Part shown: in pieces, positions 1 through 11,963 of the stretch | Position numbering within the stretch: the stretch's first letter is position 1 | Layout of the letters: the number at the start of each line of letters is the position of its first letter | Assembly: GCA_963806495.1 (NCBI GenBank) | Contig: CAWDYA010000005.1 | Span: 254,614-318,613, forward strand | Length of the DNA stretch: 64,000 bases | Source: CAWDYA01 sp963806495 | GTDB lineage: Bacteria > Acidobacteriota > Polarisedimenticolia > JACPZX01 > DASXTC01 | Direction: 5' to 3' | The notes under the pieces: generated by a model | What the model was told of the DNA's origin: nothing | Database searches by the model: none | What the model saw: the letters and a program-made list of their open reading frames with translations, nothing else | Made by a program: the position numbers and the translations under genes

Positions 1-2515
1 TCACGCGGTACATGTAGGCGGACCCGACCGCGGGCACGGCCGGATCGGTGTACTGCGAGTCGGTCACGCCGTTCCCGTCCAGATCGTTGTTGGAGGTGTC
101 CAGGGTGATCAGAGGAACCAGGCTGCCCGGGCTCCCGTAGGCGGAACCGTCCGTCTCCCTGTACAGGCGGTAGCTGACGGCACCGAAGGCCCCGGCCCAG
201 TCGATCGGCCCGGCGGACGGCACGACCAGCGTGTCGCCGACCTCCGCGGGGGGCGTCAGATCCCCCGTCGTCTTGCCCACGGTCACCACCCTCTTGGCGT
301 AATTGAACTCGCGGTTGGAGGTCGGCGAGGCCGAGTCGGACGCCCGGACGAGATAGATGTACACCGGATCGGAGCCGCCGCCGCCGAAGTCCGTGTCGAC
401 GTAGAACGGCTCGGTGGTCGTCGTGACAAGCGTCGACTGATCGGGGATGAAGCCGAAGTTGGAGCACGGGTTGCGGAAATCGCCCGGATTCGGCGCCACA
501 CACACCGTTCGATGGATCGTGTAGCGCACGGGCGAGGACATCATATCCTGGGCCGGGTTCCAGCCGAGAACGGCGCTGCGCACGCAGTCCTGCTTGAGGG
601 CGACCGTCTGCAGCCCCACGGTGACCGGCCAGAACGGAGGCTGGTTGTCGAGATAGGTGTAGGCGGCCGGCAAGGAGAGATCCGTCATGTCGGGGTTGGT
701 GATTACCACCGTAACGGCCCCGGCCGCATGCGCCGGGGGTCTCGTCAGGATCCTGGAGTTCGACGCGAAGATCGTCCCCAACGCGGGAATGCCGTCGAAC
801 GTCACGGTCACACCCGGATCGAAGCCCTTGCCGCGGATCAGCACCCAGTCGCTGCCCGCGACATCGCCTCCCGCCGGATCGATCCGCACGAACGAAAGCG
901 GATCGGCCGAGGCGGCGGCGCCGGCGGGATAGTGATACCCCATGTCCACCATCCCCGTGTCCGGGTCGAGCGTGGAGCTCGTCGTCAAAGCGTCCATGGA
1001 CAGCGCGCCGGCGGCATCGCTGCCGGCATCCACGGCGGGACTGGTCGTGTTCGGGTCCTGCATCAGGTAGAACGACCCCATCGGCCCCGACGTGAATCCC
1101 GGATCGCCGGCGATGTTGCCGGTGCCGCTGGATCCCCCCTCGATGTCGGAGAATGTCGCCAGAGGCATGCCGGTGGCGCTGCCGTTGGTGTTGCCCCAGA
1201 CGATCAGGTTCTGCACCGCAAGGGTCGGCTGATAGATCAGGCCCGCGCTGAAGTGATAGCCGCCTCCCCCGTCGAGGCCCGCCGTGTTCGACGCGAACGT
1301 GTTGCCCGAGATCCGGCCGTCGATACGCCCGACACCGCTCAGCAGCAGGCCTCCGCCCTCCCCCGTGGCGGTGTTTCCGAAGAAGAGGTTGTTGTCGACC
1401 AACAGGTCGAAGCTGTCAGCGCCGCCCGGCGCGATGATCGACGCTCCCGCGCCGGCCACTCCGAGGTTGTCCCCGAAGACGTTGCCGACCAGTTCCAGCT
1501 TCATCACGTTGTAGGTGTAGACGGCCTGACCCGAGACCCCGAGACCGCCGCCCCGGTTGCCGAACGACCTGTTGCCCAGGATGTAGTTGTCGGTCACGGC
1601 CACGTCGATGTCCTGGCCCTGCGTGTAGAACGGGTAGATGCCGATGCCGCCGCCCGCGTTCGCGAAGACGCGGTTCCCGAGCATCACGTTCTTGCTCAGG
1701 GTCGGCCGGCCGCCATAGCTCGTCGTGAACACCGCGTACACCGCGCCGCCGCGTGAGGAGCTCGTGTTGCCGACGAGCACCGAGTTGCTGATGACCGTGT
1801 TGTCGGCGCTGATGACGAACGCCCCGCCCCCGAAACCGTCGCGGACGCCGTTTCTGATCGTCAGGCCGTCGATCACCTGGGAGGCGTCCAGCCCGCCCGA
1901 CCGCATGGCAAAACTCGTGCCGCCCGCGTCGACCACGGACACGAACTGGTCGGGGTCGTGTGTCGTGAAGGTGGGATCCCAGCCGCCGGAGACCACCACA
2001 CCGCTCAGCACGGCGAGGCCCACCTCGTTGTAGGTCCCGGCGGCCACGCGCACCAGTGTGGTGGTCGTGCCGGAAACGCCGTTGAGGGCGGCGTTGATCG
2101 TCTTCTTGGCCGTGCCCGGGGTCTGTCCGTTGCCCGAGTCGCTGCCCAGCGGTTTGACGTACAGACTGGCGCTCGTGTAGATGAACGGGAAGATATCGTC
2201 GGACTCGCCGCCGTCGCTCGCCACGATCCGCGCCACCTTGCCCGTGGCCGAGGTGGGGACCTGCACCTGCAGGGTGCGTGAATCGACGAACGTCACGGTC
2301 GCCGCGACCCCGTCGAAGGCCACGGTCGTGGCCGGGGTGAAGCCTATGCCACGGATGACCGCGATCGCCGAGGCGGGAGCCGTGTTGACGGGCACCCAGG
2401 CCGGATCGACCGAGAGAGCCTCGATCGACGCCGCCGCCGCGCCCGATGCCGACACCAGTCCCGACACGGCCACGAACAAGGCCACCGCAAGCCACGAGAA
2501 GGGCCCGCGTCTCAT
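1..2515 (-). CDS. secreted IPT/TIG and parallel beta-helix protein (3' end outside window)
   Basis: I translated this frame by hand from the ATG at 2515; it stays open to the window edge, so the C-terminus is missing (at least 838 residues). It begins with a signal peptide (MRRGPFSW, then a hydrophobic stretch ending near Ala-Ala-Ala-Ala). Next comes an IPT/TIG-type domain (about residues 28-110, with 'GIGFTPATTVAFDG'), then about 400 residues of short G/N-rich turns such as 'GGGLGVSG' and 'NRGGG', typical of a right-handed parallel beta-helix. A second IPT/TIG domain follows ('IRGKGFDPGVTVTFDG'), then fibronectin-like segments containing 'DGNGVTDS'. It is probably an exported surface or extracellular protein; substrate unknown. 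A GAGGTGAC ribosome site sits directly before the ATG. Confidence 0.8.
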   Translation of the reverse strand, partial: MRRGPFSWLAVALFVAVSGLVSASGAAAASIEALSVDPAWVPVNTAPASAIAVIRGIGFTPATTVAFDGVAATVTFVDSRTLQVQVPTSATGKVARIVASDGGESDDIFPFIYTSASLYVKPLGSDSGNGQTPGTAKKTINAALNGVSGTTTTLVRVAAGTYNEVGLAVLSGVVVSGGWDPTFTTHDPDQFVSVVDAGGTSFAMRSGGLDASQVIDGLTIRNGVRDGFGGGAFVISADNTVISNSVLVGNTSSSRGGAVYAVFTTSYGGRPTLSKNVMLGNRVFANAGGGIGIYPFYTQGQDIDVAVTDNYILGNRSFGNRGGGLGVSGQAVYTYNVMKLELVGNVFGDNLGVAGAGASIIAPGGADSFDLLVDNNLFFGNTATGEGGGLLLSGVGRIDGRISGNTFASNTAGLDGGGGYHFSAGLIYQPTLAVQNLIVWGNTNGSATGMPLATFSDIEGGSSGTGNIAGDPGFTSGPMGSFYLMQDPNTTSPAVDAGSDAAGALSMDALTTSSTLDPDTGMVDMGYHYPAGAAASADPLSFVRIDPAGGDVAGSDWVLIRGKGFDPGVTVTFDGIPALGTIFASNSRILTRPPAHAAGAVTVVITNPDMTDLSLPAAYTYLDNQPPFWPVTVGLQTVALKQDCVRSAVLGWNPAQDMMSSPVRYTIHRTVCVAPNPGDFRNPCSNFGFIPDQSTLVTTTTEPFYVDTDFGGGGSDPVYIYLVRASDSASPTSNREFNYAKRVVTVGKTTGDLTPPAEVGDTLVVPSAGPIDWAGAFGAVSYRLYRETDGSAYGSPGSLVPLITLDTSNNDLDGNGVTDSQYTDPAVPAVGSAYMYRV

Positions 2516-2564
2516 GTCACCTCACGAAAGATGTCCAGAATACACACCCTGCCTGCAACGTGTT

Positions 2565-2593
2565 CATATACTGTGATAGGCAGGAGGCGGCAA
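2565..2593 (-). promoter_or_regulatory. sigma70-like promoter for the secreted beta-helix protein
   Basis: On the minus strand TTGCCG (2588-2593) is followed after 17 bases by TATATG (2565-2570), about 50 bases before the ATG at 2515. The match is moderate. The rest of the 188-base gap 2516-2703 shows no hairpin with a T-run that could end the ahcY transcript. Confidence 0.45.
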
Positions 2594-2703
2594 GAGCAAT
2601 CTTGGCCTGTCCGCCCGCGGCTCCGGCCCACGCTCCCGCGCGCCTCACCGGTCCCCCGGCCGGGTTCCCATTGTGATGATTCAGGGGGGGGCAAAACTCC
2701 GGC

Positions 2704-3960
2704 TCAGGTCCCTTCCGACCAGGATCGAAGATATTTCTCCTGGTCGGGCGTGAGCGTGTCGGCGCGGTACCCCATCGTGGCGATCTTCACGCGCGCGATC
2801 TCCCGGTCGATCTCCTCGGGGACGGGATAGACCTTCTTCTGGAGGCTTGCGGCGTTCCTGACCAGGTACTCCGACGCCAGGGCCTGGTTCGCGAACGACA
2901 TGTCCATCACCGCCGCGGGATGCCCCTCCGCCGCCGCCAGGTTGATCAGGCGGCCCTCGCCCAGAAGATAAATCCTCCGGCCGTCCTTCATCGTGAACTC
3001 CTCGACGAAGTCCCTCACCTTGCGCCGCGACACGGCACTCTTCTCGAGGTACGGGATGTCGATCTCCACGTTGAAATGCCCCGAGTTCGCCAGCATGGCT
3101 CCGTCGCGCATGATTTCCACGTGCTCACCGCGCAGCACGTGCTTGCTCCCCGTCACGGTGATGAAGAGACCGGCCCCGGCCGCGGCCTCGGCCATCGGCC
3201 GGACGGGGAAGCCGTCCATGACCGCTTCGAGCGCGGCCAGCGGATCCACTTCGGCCACGGTCACGTGCGCCCCCATGCCGCGCGCACGCATCGCGACTCC
3301 CTTGCCGCACCATCCATAGCCCGCCACGACGACGTTCAGCCCGGCGAGCAGGATGTTCGTCGCGCGCACGATTCCGTCCAGCGTGCTCTGCCCTGTGCCA
3401 TAGCGGTTGTCGAACATGTGCTTGGTCATCGCATCGTTGACCGCGATGATCGGGTAGGAGAGCACGCCGTCCGCCGCCATGCTGCGCAAACGGATCACGC
3501 CCGTGGTGGTCTCCTCGGTGCCGCCGATGATGTCCTTCAGCAGCTCCTTCCGGTCCGAATGCAGAACGGAGGCGGTGTCCGCTCCATCGTCCATCGTGAT
3601 GGTAGGCCGCAGCTCGAGCGCCGAGAGGATGTGACGGTAGTAGGTGTCATTGTCCTCGCCCCTGATGGCGAAGACCGGGATCCCGTACTCGGAAACGAGC
3701 GCGGCGGCCACATCGTCCTGCGTGCTGAGCGGGTTGCTCGCGCACAGCGCGACCTGGGCGCCCCCCTCCTTCAGGGTGCGCATCAGGTTGGCCGCTTCCG
3801 AGGTGACGTGCAGGCAGGCGGACACCCGCTGCCCCTTCATCGGCTGCTGGCGCGCGAACCGCTGGCGGATCTCGCGCAGCACGGGCATGTCCCGGTCGGC
3901 CCACTCGATGCGCAACTTGCCGCGAGCGGTCAGATCCGTGTCCCTGACGTCGAACTTCAG
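2704..3960 (-). CDS. ahcY: adenosylhomocysteinase
   Basis: It hydrolyses S-adenosylhomocysteine to adenosine and homocysteine, using bound NAD, and removes the by-product inhibitor of SAM-dependent methylation. Visible marks are the N-terminal 'RIEWADRDMPVL' block, a Rossmann motif 'GYGWCGKG', and the C-terminal 'LGEGRLINLAAAEGHP' block. At 418 residues it is the short form lacking the roughly 40-residue insertion of the eukaryote/proteobacterial type. Start choice: the first conventional start in frame is TTG at 3915, but this would delete the conserved 'KFDVRDTDLTARGK' leader. A CTG at 3960 restores it, overlaps the metK stop as CTGA, and lies 7 bases after GGGAGG. I therefore place the start at this CTG. 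It is translationally coupled to metK. Confidence 0.95.
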   Translation of the reverse strand: MKFDVRDTDLTARGKLRIEWADRDMPVLREIRQRFARQQPMKGQRVSACLHVTSEAANLMRTLKEGGAQVALCASNPLSTQDDVAAALVSEYGIPVFAIRGEDNDTYYRHILSALELRPTITMDDGADTASVLHSDRKELLKDIIGGTEETTTGVIRLRSMAADGVLSYPIIAVNDAMTKHMFDNRYGTGQSTLDGIVRATNILLAGLNVVVAGYGWCGKGVAMRARGMGAHVTVAEVDPLAALEAVMDGFPVRPMAEAAAGAGLFITVTGSKHVLRGEHVEIMRDGAMLANSGHFNVEIDIPYLEKSAVSRRKVRDFVEEFTMKDGRRIYLLGEGRLINLAAAEGHPAAVMDMSFANQALASEYLVRNAASLQKKVYPVPEEIDREIARVKIATMGYRADTLTPDQEKYLRSWSEGT

Positions 3961-5108
3961 AGGCCCGCCTCCCTCCTCAGGGTCTCGGCCTTGTCGGTGC
4001 GCTCCCAGGTGAACTCGGGCTCGGAGCGGCCGAAATGGCCGAACGCGGCCGTCTTGCTGTAGATGGGACGCAGCAGATCGAGGTGCTTGATGATTTCGCG
4101 CGGCTTGAGCGGGAAGTGCGCCCGAACCAGCTCGCTGAGCTTTTCTTCGGAAAGCCTGCCGGTGCCGAAGGTGTCGAGCATGACCGAGACCGGCTCGGGG
4201 ATGCCGATCGCGTAGGCGATCTGCACCTCGACCCTCTCCGCAAGACCCGCCGCCACCACGTTCTTGGCGATGTACCGGGCCATGTACGAGGCGGATCGGT
4301 CGACCTTGGAGGGGTCCTTGCCGGAGAAGGCGCCGCCGCCGTGGCTGCCGACGCCACCATAGGTATCAACGATGATCTTGCGACCCGTCAGCCCGGTGTC
4401 GGCGTGGGGACCTCCCTTGACGAAACGGCCCGTGGGATTGATGAACAGCTTGGTGTTCTTGTCGAGCATTTCGGCGGGGATGACGTTCCTGATGACGTGC
4501 TTTTCGACGTCGGCACGAAGCTGCTCGGTCGTCACCTTCTCGTCGTGCTGCGTGGAGACCACCACCGCGTCCACGCGCAACGGCTTGTGCCCATCGTACT
4601 CGATGGTGACCTGCGACTTGCCATCGGGCCTCAGATAGGGCAGCACCTCTTCTCGCCGCGCCCTGGAAAGGCGGCGGACGAGCTGATGCGCCAGCATGAT
4701 CGTCATCGGCATCAGCTCGGGCGTCTCGGAGCAGGCGAACCCGAACATCAGCCCCTGGTCCCCCGCCCCACCGGTGTCCACGCCCATCGCGATGTCGGGC
4801 GACTGCGGGCGGATGGCCGAGAGGACCGCGCAGGTGTCGGCGTCGAAACCGAACTTCGCGCGTGTGTAGCCGACCTCACGGATCGTGTCGCGCACGATGT
4901 CGGTGAACTCGACGTAGGTTCTCGTGGTGATCTCACCGGCGATCAGCGCGAGCCCCGTCGTGAGCAGGCACTCGCATGCCACGCGGCCGGCCGGGTCGTC
5001 CTTGAGAATCGAATCGACGATCGAATCGGAGATCTGATCCGCGATCTTGTCCGGGTGTCCCTCGGTGACGGACTCCGAAGTGAACAAGTGTTTGCCATTC
5101 AATGACAT
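3957..5108 (-). CDS. metK: S-adenosylmethionine synthetase
   Basis: It makes SAM from methionine and ATP in the cytosol. The 383-residue product shows the N-terminal 'GHPDKIADQISDSIVD' block, the ATP/phosphate motif 'GAGDQGLMFGFA' and the P-loop-like 'GGGAFSGKDPSKVDRSA' segment, all intact, at the usual family length. The ATG at 5108 ('MSLNGKHLF') is preceded by GGAGG at good spacing. It is the first gene of a metK-ahcY pair, so SAM formation and SAH removal are expressed from one transcript. The 114-base leader and its promoter are described separately; pairing in the leader can hide this gene's ribosome site. Confidence 0.97.
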   Translation of the reverse strand: MSLNGKHLFTSESVTEGHPDKIADQISDSIVDSILKDDPAGRVACECLLTTGLALIAGEITTRTYVEFTDIVRDTIREVGYTRAKFGFDADTCAVLSAIRPQSPDIAMGVDTGGAGDQGLMFGFACSETPELMPMTIMLAHQLVRRLSRARREEVLPYLRPDGKSQVTIEYDGHKPLRVDAVVVSTQHDEKVTTEQLRADVEKHVIRNVIPAEMLDKNTKLFINPTGRFVKGGPHADTGLTGRKIIVDTYGGVGSHGGGAFSGKDPSKVDRSASYMARYIAKNVVAAGLAERVEVQIAYAIGIPEPVSVMLDTFGTGRLSEEKLSELVRAHFPLKPREIIKHLDLLRPIYSKTAAFGHFGRSEPEFTWERTDKAETLRREAGL

Positions 5109-5222
5109 GCAGTGCCTCCGCGATGCGGTGGTGCGACCTGGTGCTGTCCCGGGCGGGCAGGCGCCGAAGGTCCCCTCGAAACGGAGGCCCTCACGCTGTA
5201 AACCACACACCCACAGCAGGAA
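5109..5222 (-). promoter_or_regulatory. metK 5' leader with a possible Shine-Dalgarno-sequestering element
   Basis: The untranslated leader is about 114 bases long. The segment GCCTCCG (minus strand, 5182-5188) is perfectly complementary to CGGAGGC (5114-5120), which contains the GGAGG ribosome site of metK; a G-U pair can extend the helix to 8. The upstream half can alternatively pair locally (CCTC with the following GAGG). This is the layout of a translational switch. I do not recognise the core of SAM-I/IV, SAM-II, SMK-box or SAH riboswitches in it, so ligand control is only a hypothesis. Confidence 0.4.
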
Positions 5223-5228
5223 GGCGGC

Positions 5229-5257
5229 AGTATACGCATCCCTCGCGCGGTCGTCAA
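5229..5257 (-). promoter_or_regulatory. sigma70 promoter of metK-ahcY
   Basis: TTGACG (5252-5257) and TATACT (5229-5234) are separated by exactly 17 bases on the minus strand, between dnaE and metK. Transcription would begin near 5222. This is one of the best promoter matches in the window. Confidence 0.8.
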
Positions 5258-5273
5258 CGAGGCGCGGGGCGCG

Positions 5274-8780
<3,507 letters not shown>

Positions 8781-8797
8781 GGCTCCCCTTCCCTTCC

Positions 8798-10351
8798 TCA
8801 CTCCCACTCAATGGTGCCGGGAGGCTTGCTGCTGATGTCGTAGACGACGCGGTTGATGCCCCGGACCTCGTTGACGATCCTCCGCGAGACCCGCGCCAGG
8901 AACTCGTGCGGCAGCCGCGACCAGTCCGCGGTCATGAAGTCGGCGGTCTCCACCGCCCGCAGCGCCAGCACGTTCTCGTAGGTTCGTCCGTCGCCCATCA
9001 CCCCGACGCTGCGCACCGGGAGCAGGACCGCGAACGCCTGTGCGATACCATCGTACAACCCTTCGCTGCGGATCTCCTCGATGAAGATTGCATCGGCGTC
9101 CTGGAGCAGACGGACCCGGTCACGTGTCACCTCTCCGAGGACCCGGACGGAGAGGCCCGGCCCCGGAAACGGATGGCGCATCACCATCTCCCGCGGAAGA
9201 CCCAGCTCCAGGCCGAGCCGGCGCACCTCGTCCTTGAACAGGTACCGCAGCGGCTCGACGACGCCGAGTTCCATCCGCTCCGGAAGCCCCCCCACGTTGT
9301 GATGCGTCTTGATGGTGGAGGAGGGTCCCCGCACCGAGCGTGACTCGATCAGGTCCGGATACAGGGTGCCCTGCCCGAGGTACCGGATCGGCGCCCCCCC
9401 CGAGAGCGCCCGGGCCTCCTCCTCGAACACCCGCACGAAGGTCTCGCCGACCGCGCGCCGCTTCGCCTCCGGGTCGGTCAGCCCCTCGAGCGAGGCGAGG
9501 AACCGGTCCGAGGCGTCGCGGTGCCGCACCGCCAGCTCGAAGCTCCTCGAGAACATACCGGTGACCTCGGCAGCCTCACCGCGTCGCAGCAGCCCCGTAT
9601 CGATGAAGAGGCAGGTCAGACGCTCGCCGATCGCCCGGTGGATGACGAGCGCCGCCACCGATGAGTCGACACCGCCCGACAGCCCGCATAGCACCCTTCC
9701 CTCCTCGCCGACCTCTTGACGCACGCGGGCGATCGCCTCGTCGAGGAAGGAGGCAACCGTCCAGTCGCCCCGGCAACCGCACGCGCCGACCAGGAAGTTC
9801 TTCAGCATCGCGACTCCGTGGGGCGTGTGCGCCACCTCGGGATGGAACGCCATGCCGTAGAAGCCGCGCTCCCGATCCTCAGCAGCCGCGTAGGGGCTCC
9901 CGGCGGTGCGGGCCAGCTCGACGAACCCATCGGGCAGCCGTGCGATCTCGTCGCCGTGGCTCATCAGGACCGGCTGACGCGACGGGAGGCCGGACAGGAG
10001 CCGCCCCGCCTCGAGCACCGTGACGTCCGCCTGCCCGTACTCGCGCCGGCCGCCGCCCCTGACCTCGCCGCCGAGCCGGTTCACCATGTACTGGAACCCG
10101 TAGCAGATCCCCAGGACCGGGATCCCGAGATCGAATATCCGCTCGGCCGCGTGTGGGGCGTCCGGAGCGTAGACCGAGTCCGGGCCACCCGAGAGGATGA
10201 TCCCCTTCGGCCCCGCCGTCTCGATCGCCTCGACGCCGATCCCGCCGTCCACGATCTCGCTGTAGACGGCGCACTCGCGCACCTTGCGGGCGATGAGCTG
10301 CGTGTACTGTCCGCCGAAGTCCAGGATCAGAACGGTCTCGTGCCGGGTCAA
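8798..10351 (-). CDS. guaA: GMP synthase (glutamine-hydrolysing)
   Basis: It converts XMP to GMP using ATP and glutamine. The class I amidotransferase half shows the nucleophile motif 'GICYGFQ' and the 'FHPEVAHT' His-x-Glu pair. The ATP pyrophosphatase half shows the P-loop 'GLSGGVDSS'. The C-terminal dimerisation domain ends with the family's 'TIEWE'. 517 residues is normal. The start is TTG (TTG ACC CGG) at 10351, overlapping the holA stop as TTGA, so translation is probably coupled. It sits in a replication/nucleotide run between holA and dnaE. Confidence 0.97.
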   Translation of the reverse strand: MTRHETVLILDFGGQYTQLIARKVRECAVYSEIVDGGIGVEAIETAGPKGIILSGGPDSVYAPDAPHAAERIFDLGIPVLGICYGFQYMVNRLGGEVRGGGRREYGQADVTVLEAGRLLSGLPSRQPVLMSHGDEIARLPDGFVELARTAGSPYAAAEDRERGFYGMAFHPEVAHTPHGVAMLKNFLVGACGCRGDWTVASFLDEAIARVRQEVGEEGRVLCGLSGGVDSSVAALVIHRAIGERLTCLFIDTGLLRRGEAAEVTGMFSRSFELAVRHRDASDRFLASLEGLTDPEAKRRAVGETFVRVFEEEARALSGGAPIRYLGQGTLYPDLIESRSVRGPSSTIKTHHNVGGLPERMELGVVEPLRYLFKDEVRRLGLELGLPREMVMRHPFPGPGLSVRVLGEVTRDRVRLLQDADAIFIEEIRSEGLYDGIAQAFAVLLPVRSVGVMGDGRTYENVLALRAVETADFMTADWSRLPHEFLARVSRRIVNEVRGINRVVYDISSKPPGTIEWE

Positions 10352-11412
10352 AGCGCGCAGATCCTCCAGACGAGCGATTCCATGTGGCCCAGCTCCGCCC
10401 CCGAGCCGTACCCCTTGATCGCCCGATCGGTTTCGCGCGCGATGCGGAACGCCTCAATCAGACGGGGCTCGTCGAACGACTCGAGCTGCCGCGTCAACCG
10501 GGTCTTCACGTCGGGTGGCAGCGTCGGGGATGTGGCCTGCACCACCATGCGCGCCGGCTCGCCCCGCTCGACACGCGCCCTCATCGACAGGAACCGTCTG
10601 AGCTGGCTCTCCAGCAGGCCGAGGATCATGTAGCCCGTGCCGCCGGCGTCGTACAGGTCGCGCATGATCCGGATCGCCCGGTACGGCTCGCGGGACAGCA
10701 CGGCGTCGCCGAGATGGAACGGGTTCGTGTCGTGCCCCCGTGCCACGATCTCCTCGATGAGCGCGCGGGTCACGCGAGGCTTGCCGCGCGTGCGGCCTCC
10801 CGCCCGCGCACCGAGCGCCGCCACCTGCAGCTCGGACATGGCGCCGACGTAGTTCTCACCCATCAGATCGGCCAGGGCGCGGGCCGCGTCGGTGTCCAGG
10901 GCGACGCCGATCCTGATCGCCTGCGCCTGCAGCCAGCGTGACAGCTGGTAGTCGCGCGGCGGCTTGAAGTCCAGCAGGACCGCGTGCTTCTTCAGGGCGG
11001 TCAGCAGCGACCCCTTCGCCTGGTCGAAGACGAACACCAGGCAGGTACCGGCGCACGGCGACGGAGCGTACTCGGCCAGCGCCCCGACATCCCGCTCGCG
11101 CACCCTGTCGGCGCGACGCACGAGGATCATCCTGTGGGTTCCGCCCATCGGGAGCATCTCGGCCTGGTTCACGAGTCCCGAGCCGTCGACCTCCTCGCCG
11201 GAGAGCGACGCGTAGTTGAACGCCTCGAACCCCTCGGAGACGATCGTCCGCCGCAGCTCGTCGATGATAGCGTCGCGGCTGAAATAGTCCTGACCGGTGA
11301 CCGCCACCAGGGGCGGCACATCGCCCCGGCCCGCCGCTTCCACGATCGCCACCGGGTCGGCGGCGACGGTGCGGGAGCGGGACGACGAACGGCCCTTCGT
11401 CGTGCGGGCCAT
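10348..11412 (-). CDS. holA: DNA polymerase III delta subunit
   Basis: Clamp-loader delta subunit, which opens the beta sliding clamp. The 354-residue protein has the divergent family pattern: 'ALVAVTGQDYFSRD'-like N-terminus (here 'LVAVTGQDYF'), 'GGTHRMILVRRADRV', 'CLVFVFDQAKG', and the C-terminal collar helices with 'YMILGLLESQLRRFL'. As usual for delta it has no functional Walker A motif. The ATG overlaps the lptE stop as TGATG. Position directly after lptE and leuS is the classical bacterial leuS-lptE-holA order, which supports the assignment despite weak family conservation. Confidence 0.92.
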   Translation of the reverse strand: MARTTKGRSSSRSRTVAADPVAIVEAAGRGDVPPLVAVTGQDYFSRDAIIDELRRTIVSEGFEAFNYASLSGEEVDGSGLVNQAEMLPMGGTHRMILVRRADRVRERDVGALAEYAPSPCAGTCLVFVFDQAKGSLLTALKKHAVLLDFKPPRDYQLSRWLQAQAIRIGVALDTDAARALADLMGENYVGAMSELQVAALGARAGGRTRGKPRVTRALIEEIVARGHDTNPFHLGDAVLSREPYRAIRIMRDLYDAGGTGYMILGLLESQLRRFLSMRARVERGEPARMVVQATSPTLPPDVKTRLTRQLESFDEPRLIEAFRIARETDRAIKGYGSGAELGHMESLVWRICAL

Positions 11413-11963
11413 CAGAATCCCTCCAGTATCGAGCTGACGACCGACTGGGCGAAGTCGCGGGCGATCTCGTCGATCGCGACGATCTCCTGATCGAAGAAAT
11501 TGGCCGCGGATCCCTCGACGTCGTATTGCTTCTTGAACACGAAGTGGCTGCTGCGGAAGAGCGTACGGTTGTCGGGCAGCTCCACGAGGTCCACCGACGC
11601 GCTGATCACCACCTCGTAGCGGGTGGCACGGCCCTCCTGCGAGACGCTCACCGGCGTGACGTCATAACCGGTCACCTCCCCCTTCAGCAGCGCGTCGGCG
11701 CCGGCGGCCGTGCCGGTGACGCGGTAGCCGCCGCGCTGGATGAAGGTCGCGGTCACCTGCTCGGTGATCCGCTGCTCGATCTCGGTGCGCCGCGTGTGGT
11801 TCTCGAACGGCGGGATCGCGATAACCTTCACGCTCGGGGGCAGGAGCTGATTGCGCCCCGCGAGCCGGTAGCCGCAGGAGATGCCGGCCGAGACGAGACA
11901 CAGCAGCGCTGTCGCGATCGCCGGCGACCGCATCCCGCATCGGGAGCCGGCGCGGGCGGTCAT
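11412..11963 (-). CDS. lptE: LPS-assembly lipoprotein LptE
   Basis: Outer-membrane lipoprotein expected to plug and assist LptD in placing lipopolysaccharide on the cell surface. The 183-residue product has an N-terminal hydrophobic segment with a possible but non-ideal lipobox ('SAGISC-GYRL'). It is followed by the LptE/'lipopolysaccharide-assembly' pattern 'SVKVIAIPPFENHTRRTEIE', in which a short strand leads to 'F-N-T'. The ATG at 11963 overlaps the leuS stop as ATGA. Its place between leuS and holA is conserved in many Gram-negative bacteria and implies an outer membrane with LPS. Confidence 0.88.
   Translation of the reverse strand: MTARAGSRCGMRSPAIATALLCLVSAGISCGYRLAGRNQLLPPSVKVIAIPPFENHTRRTEIEQRITEQVTATFIQRGGYRVTGTAAGADALLKGEVTGYDVTPVSVSQEGRATRYEVVISASVDLVELPDNRTLFRSSHFVFKKQYDVEGSAANFFDQEIVAIDEIARDFAQSVVSSILEGF

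Noticed and set aside
512..1756. A 414-codon open frame on the plus strand opposite the beta-helix gene
   Set aside because: Arg/His/Gly-rich translation without any family motif; it mirrors a well-supported gene on the other strand and is a by-product of high GC. The same applies to other long mirror frames, for example 6999-8843, 13160-14803, 16145-18427 and 55126-59322.
5109..5222. SAM-I, SAM-II, SMK-box or SAH riboswitch in the metK leader
   Set aside because: I looked for their conserved cores and did not see them; only the ribosome-site pairing is supported.
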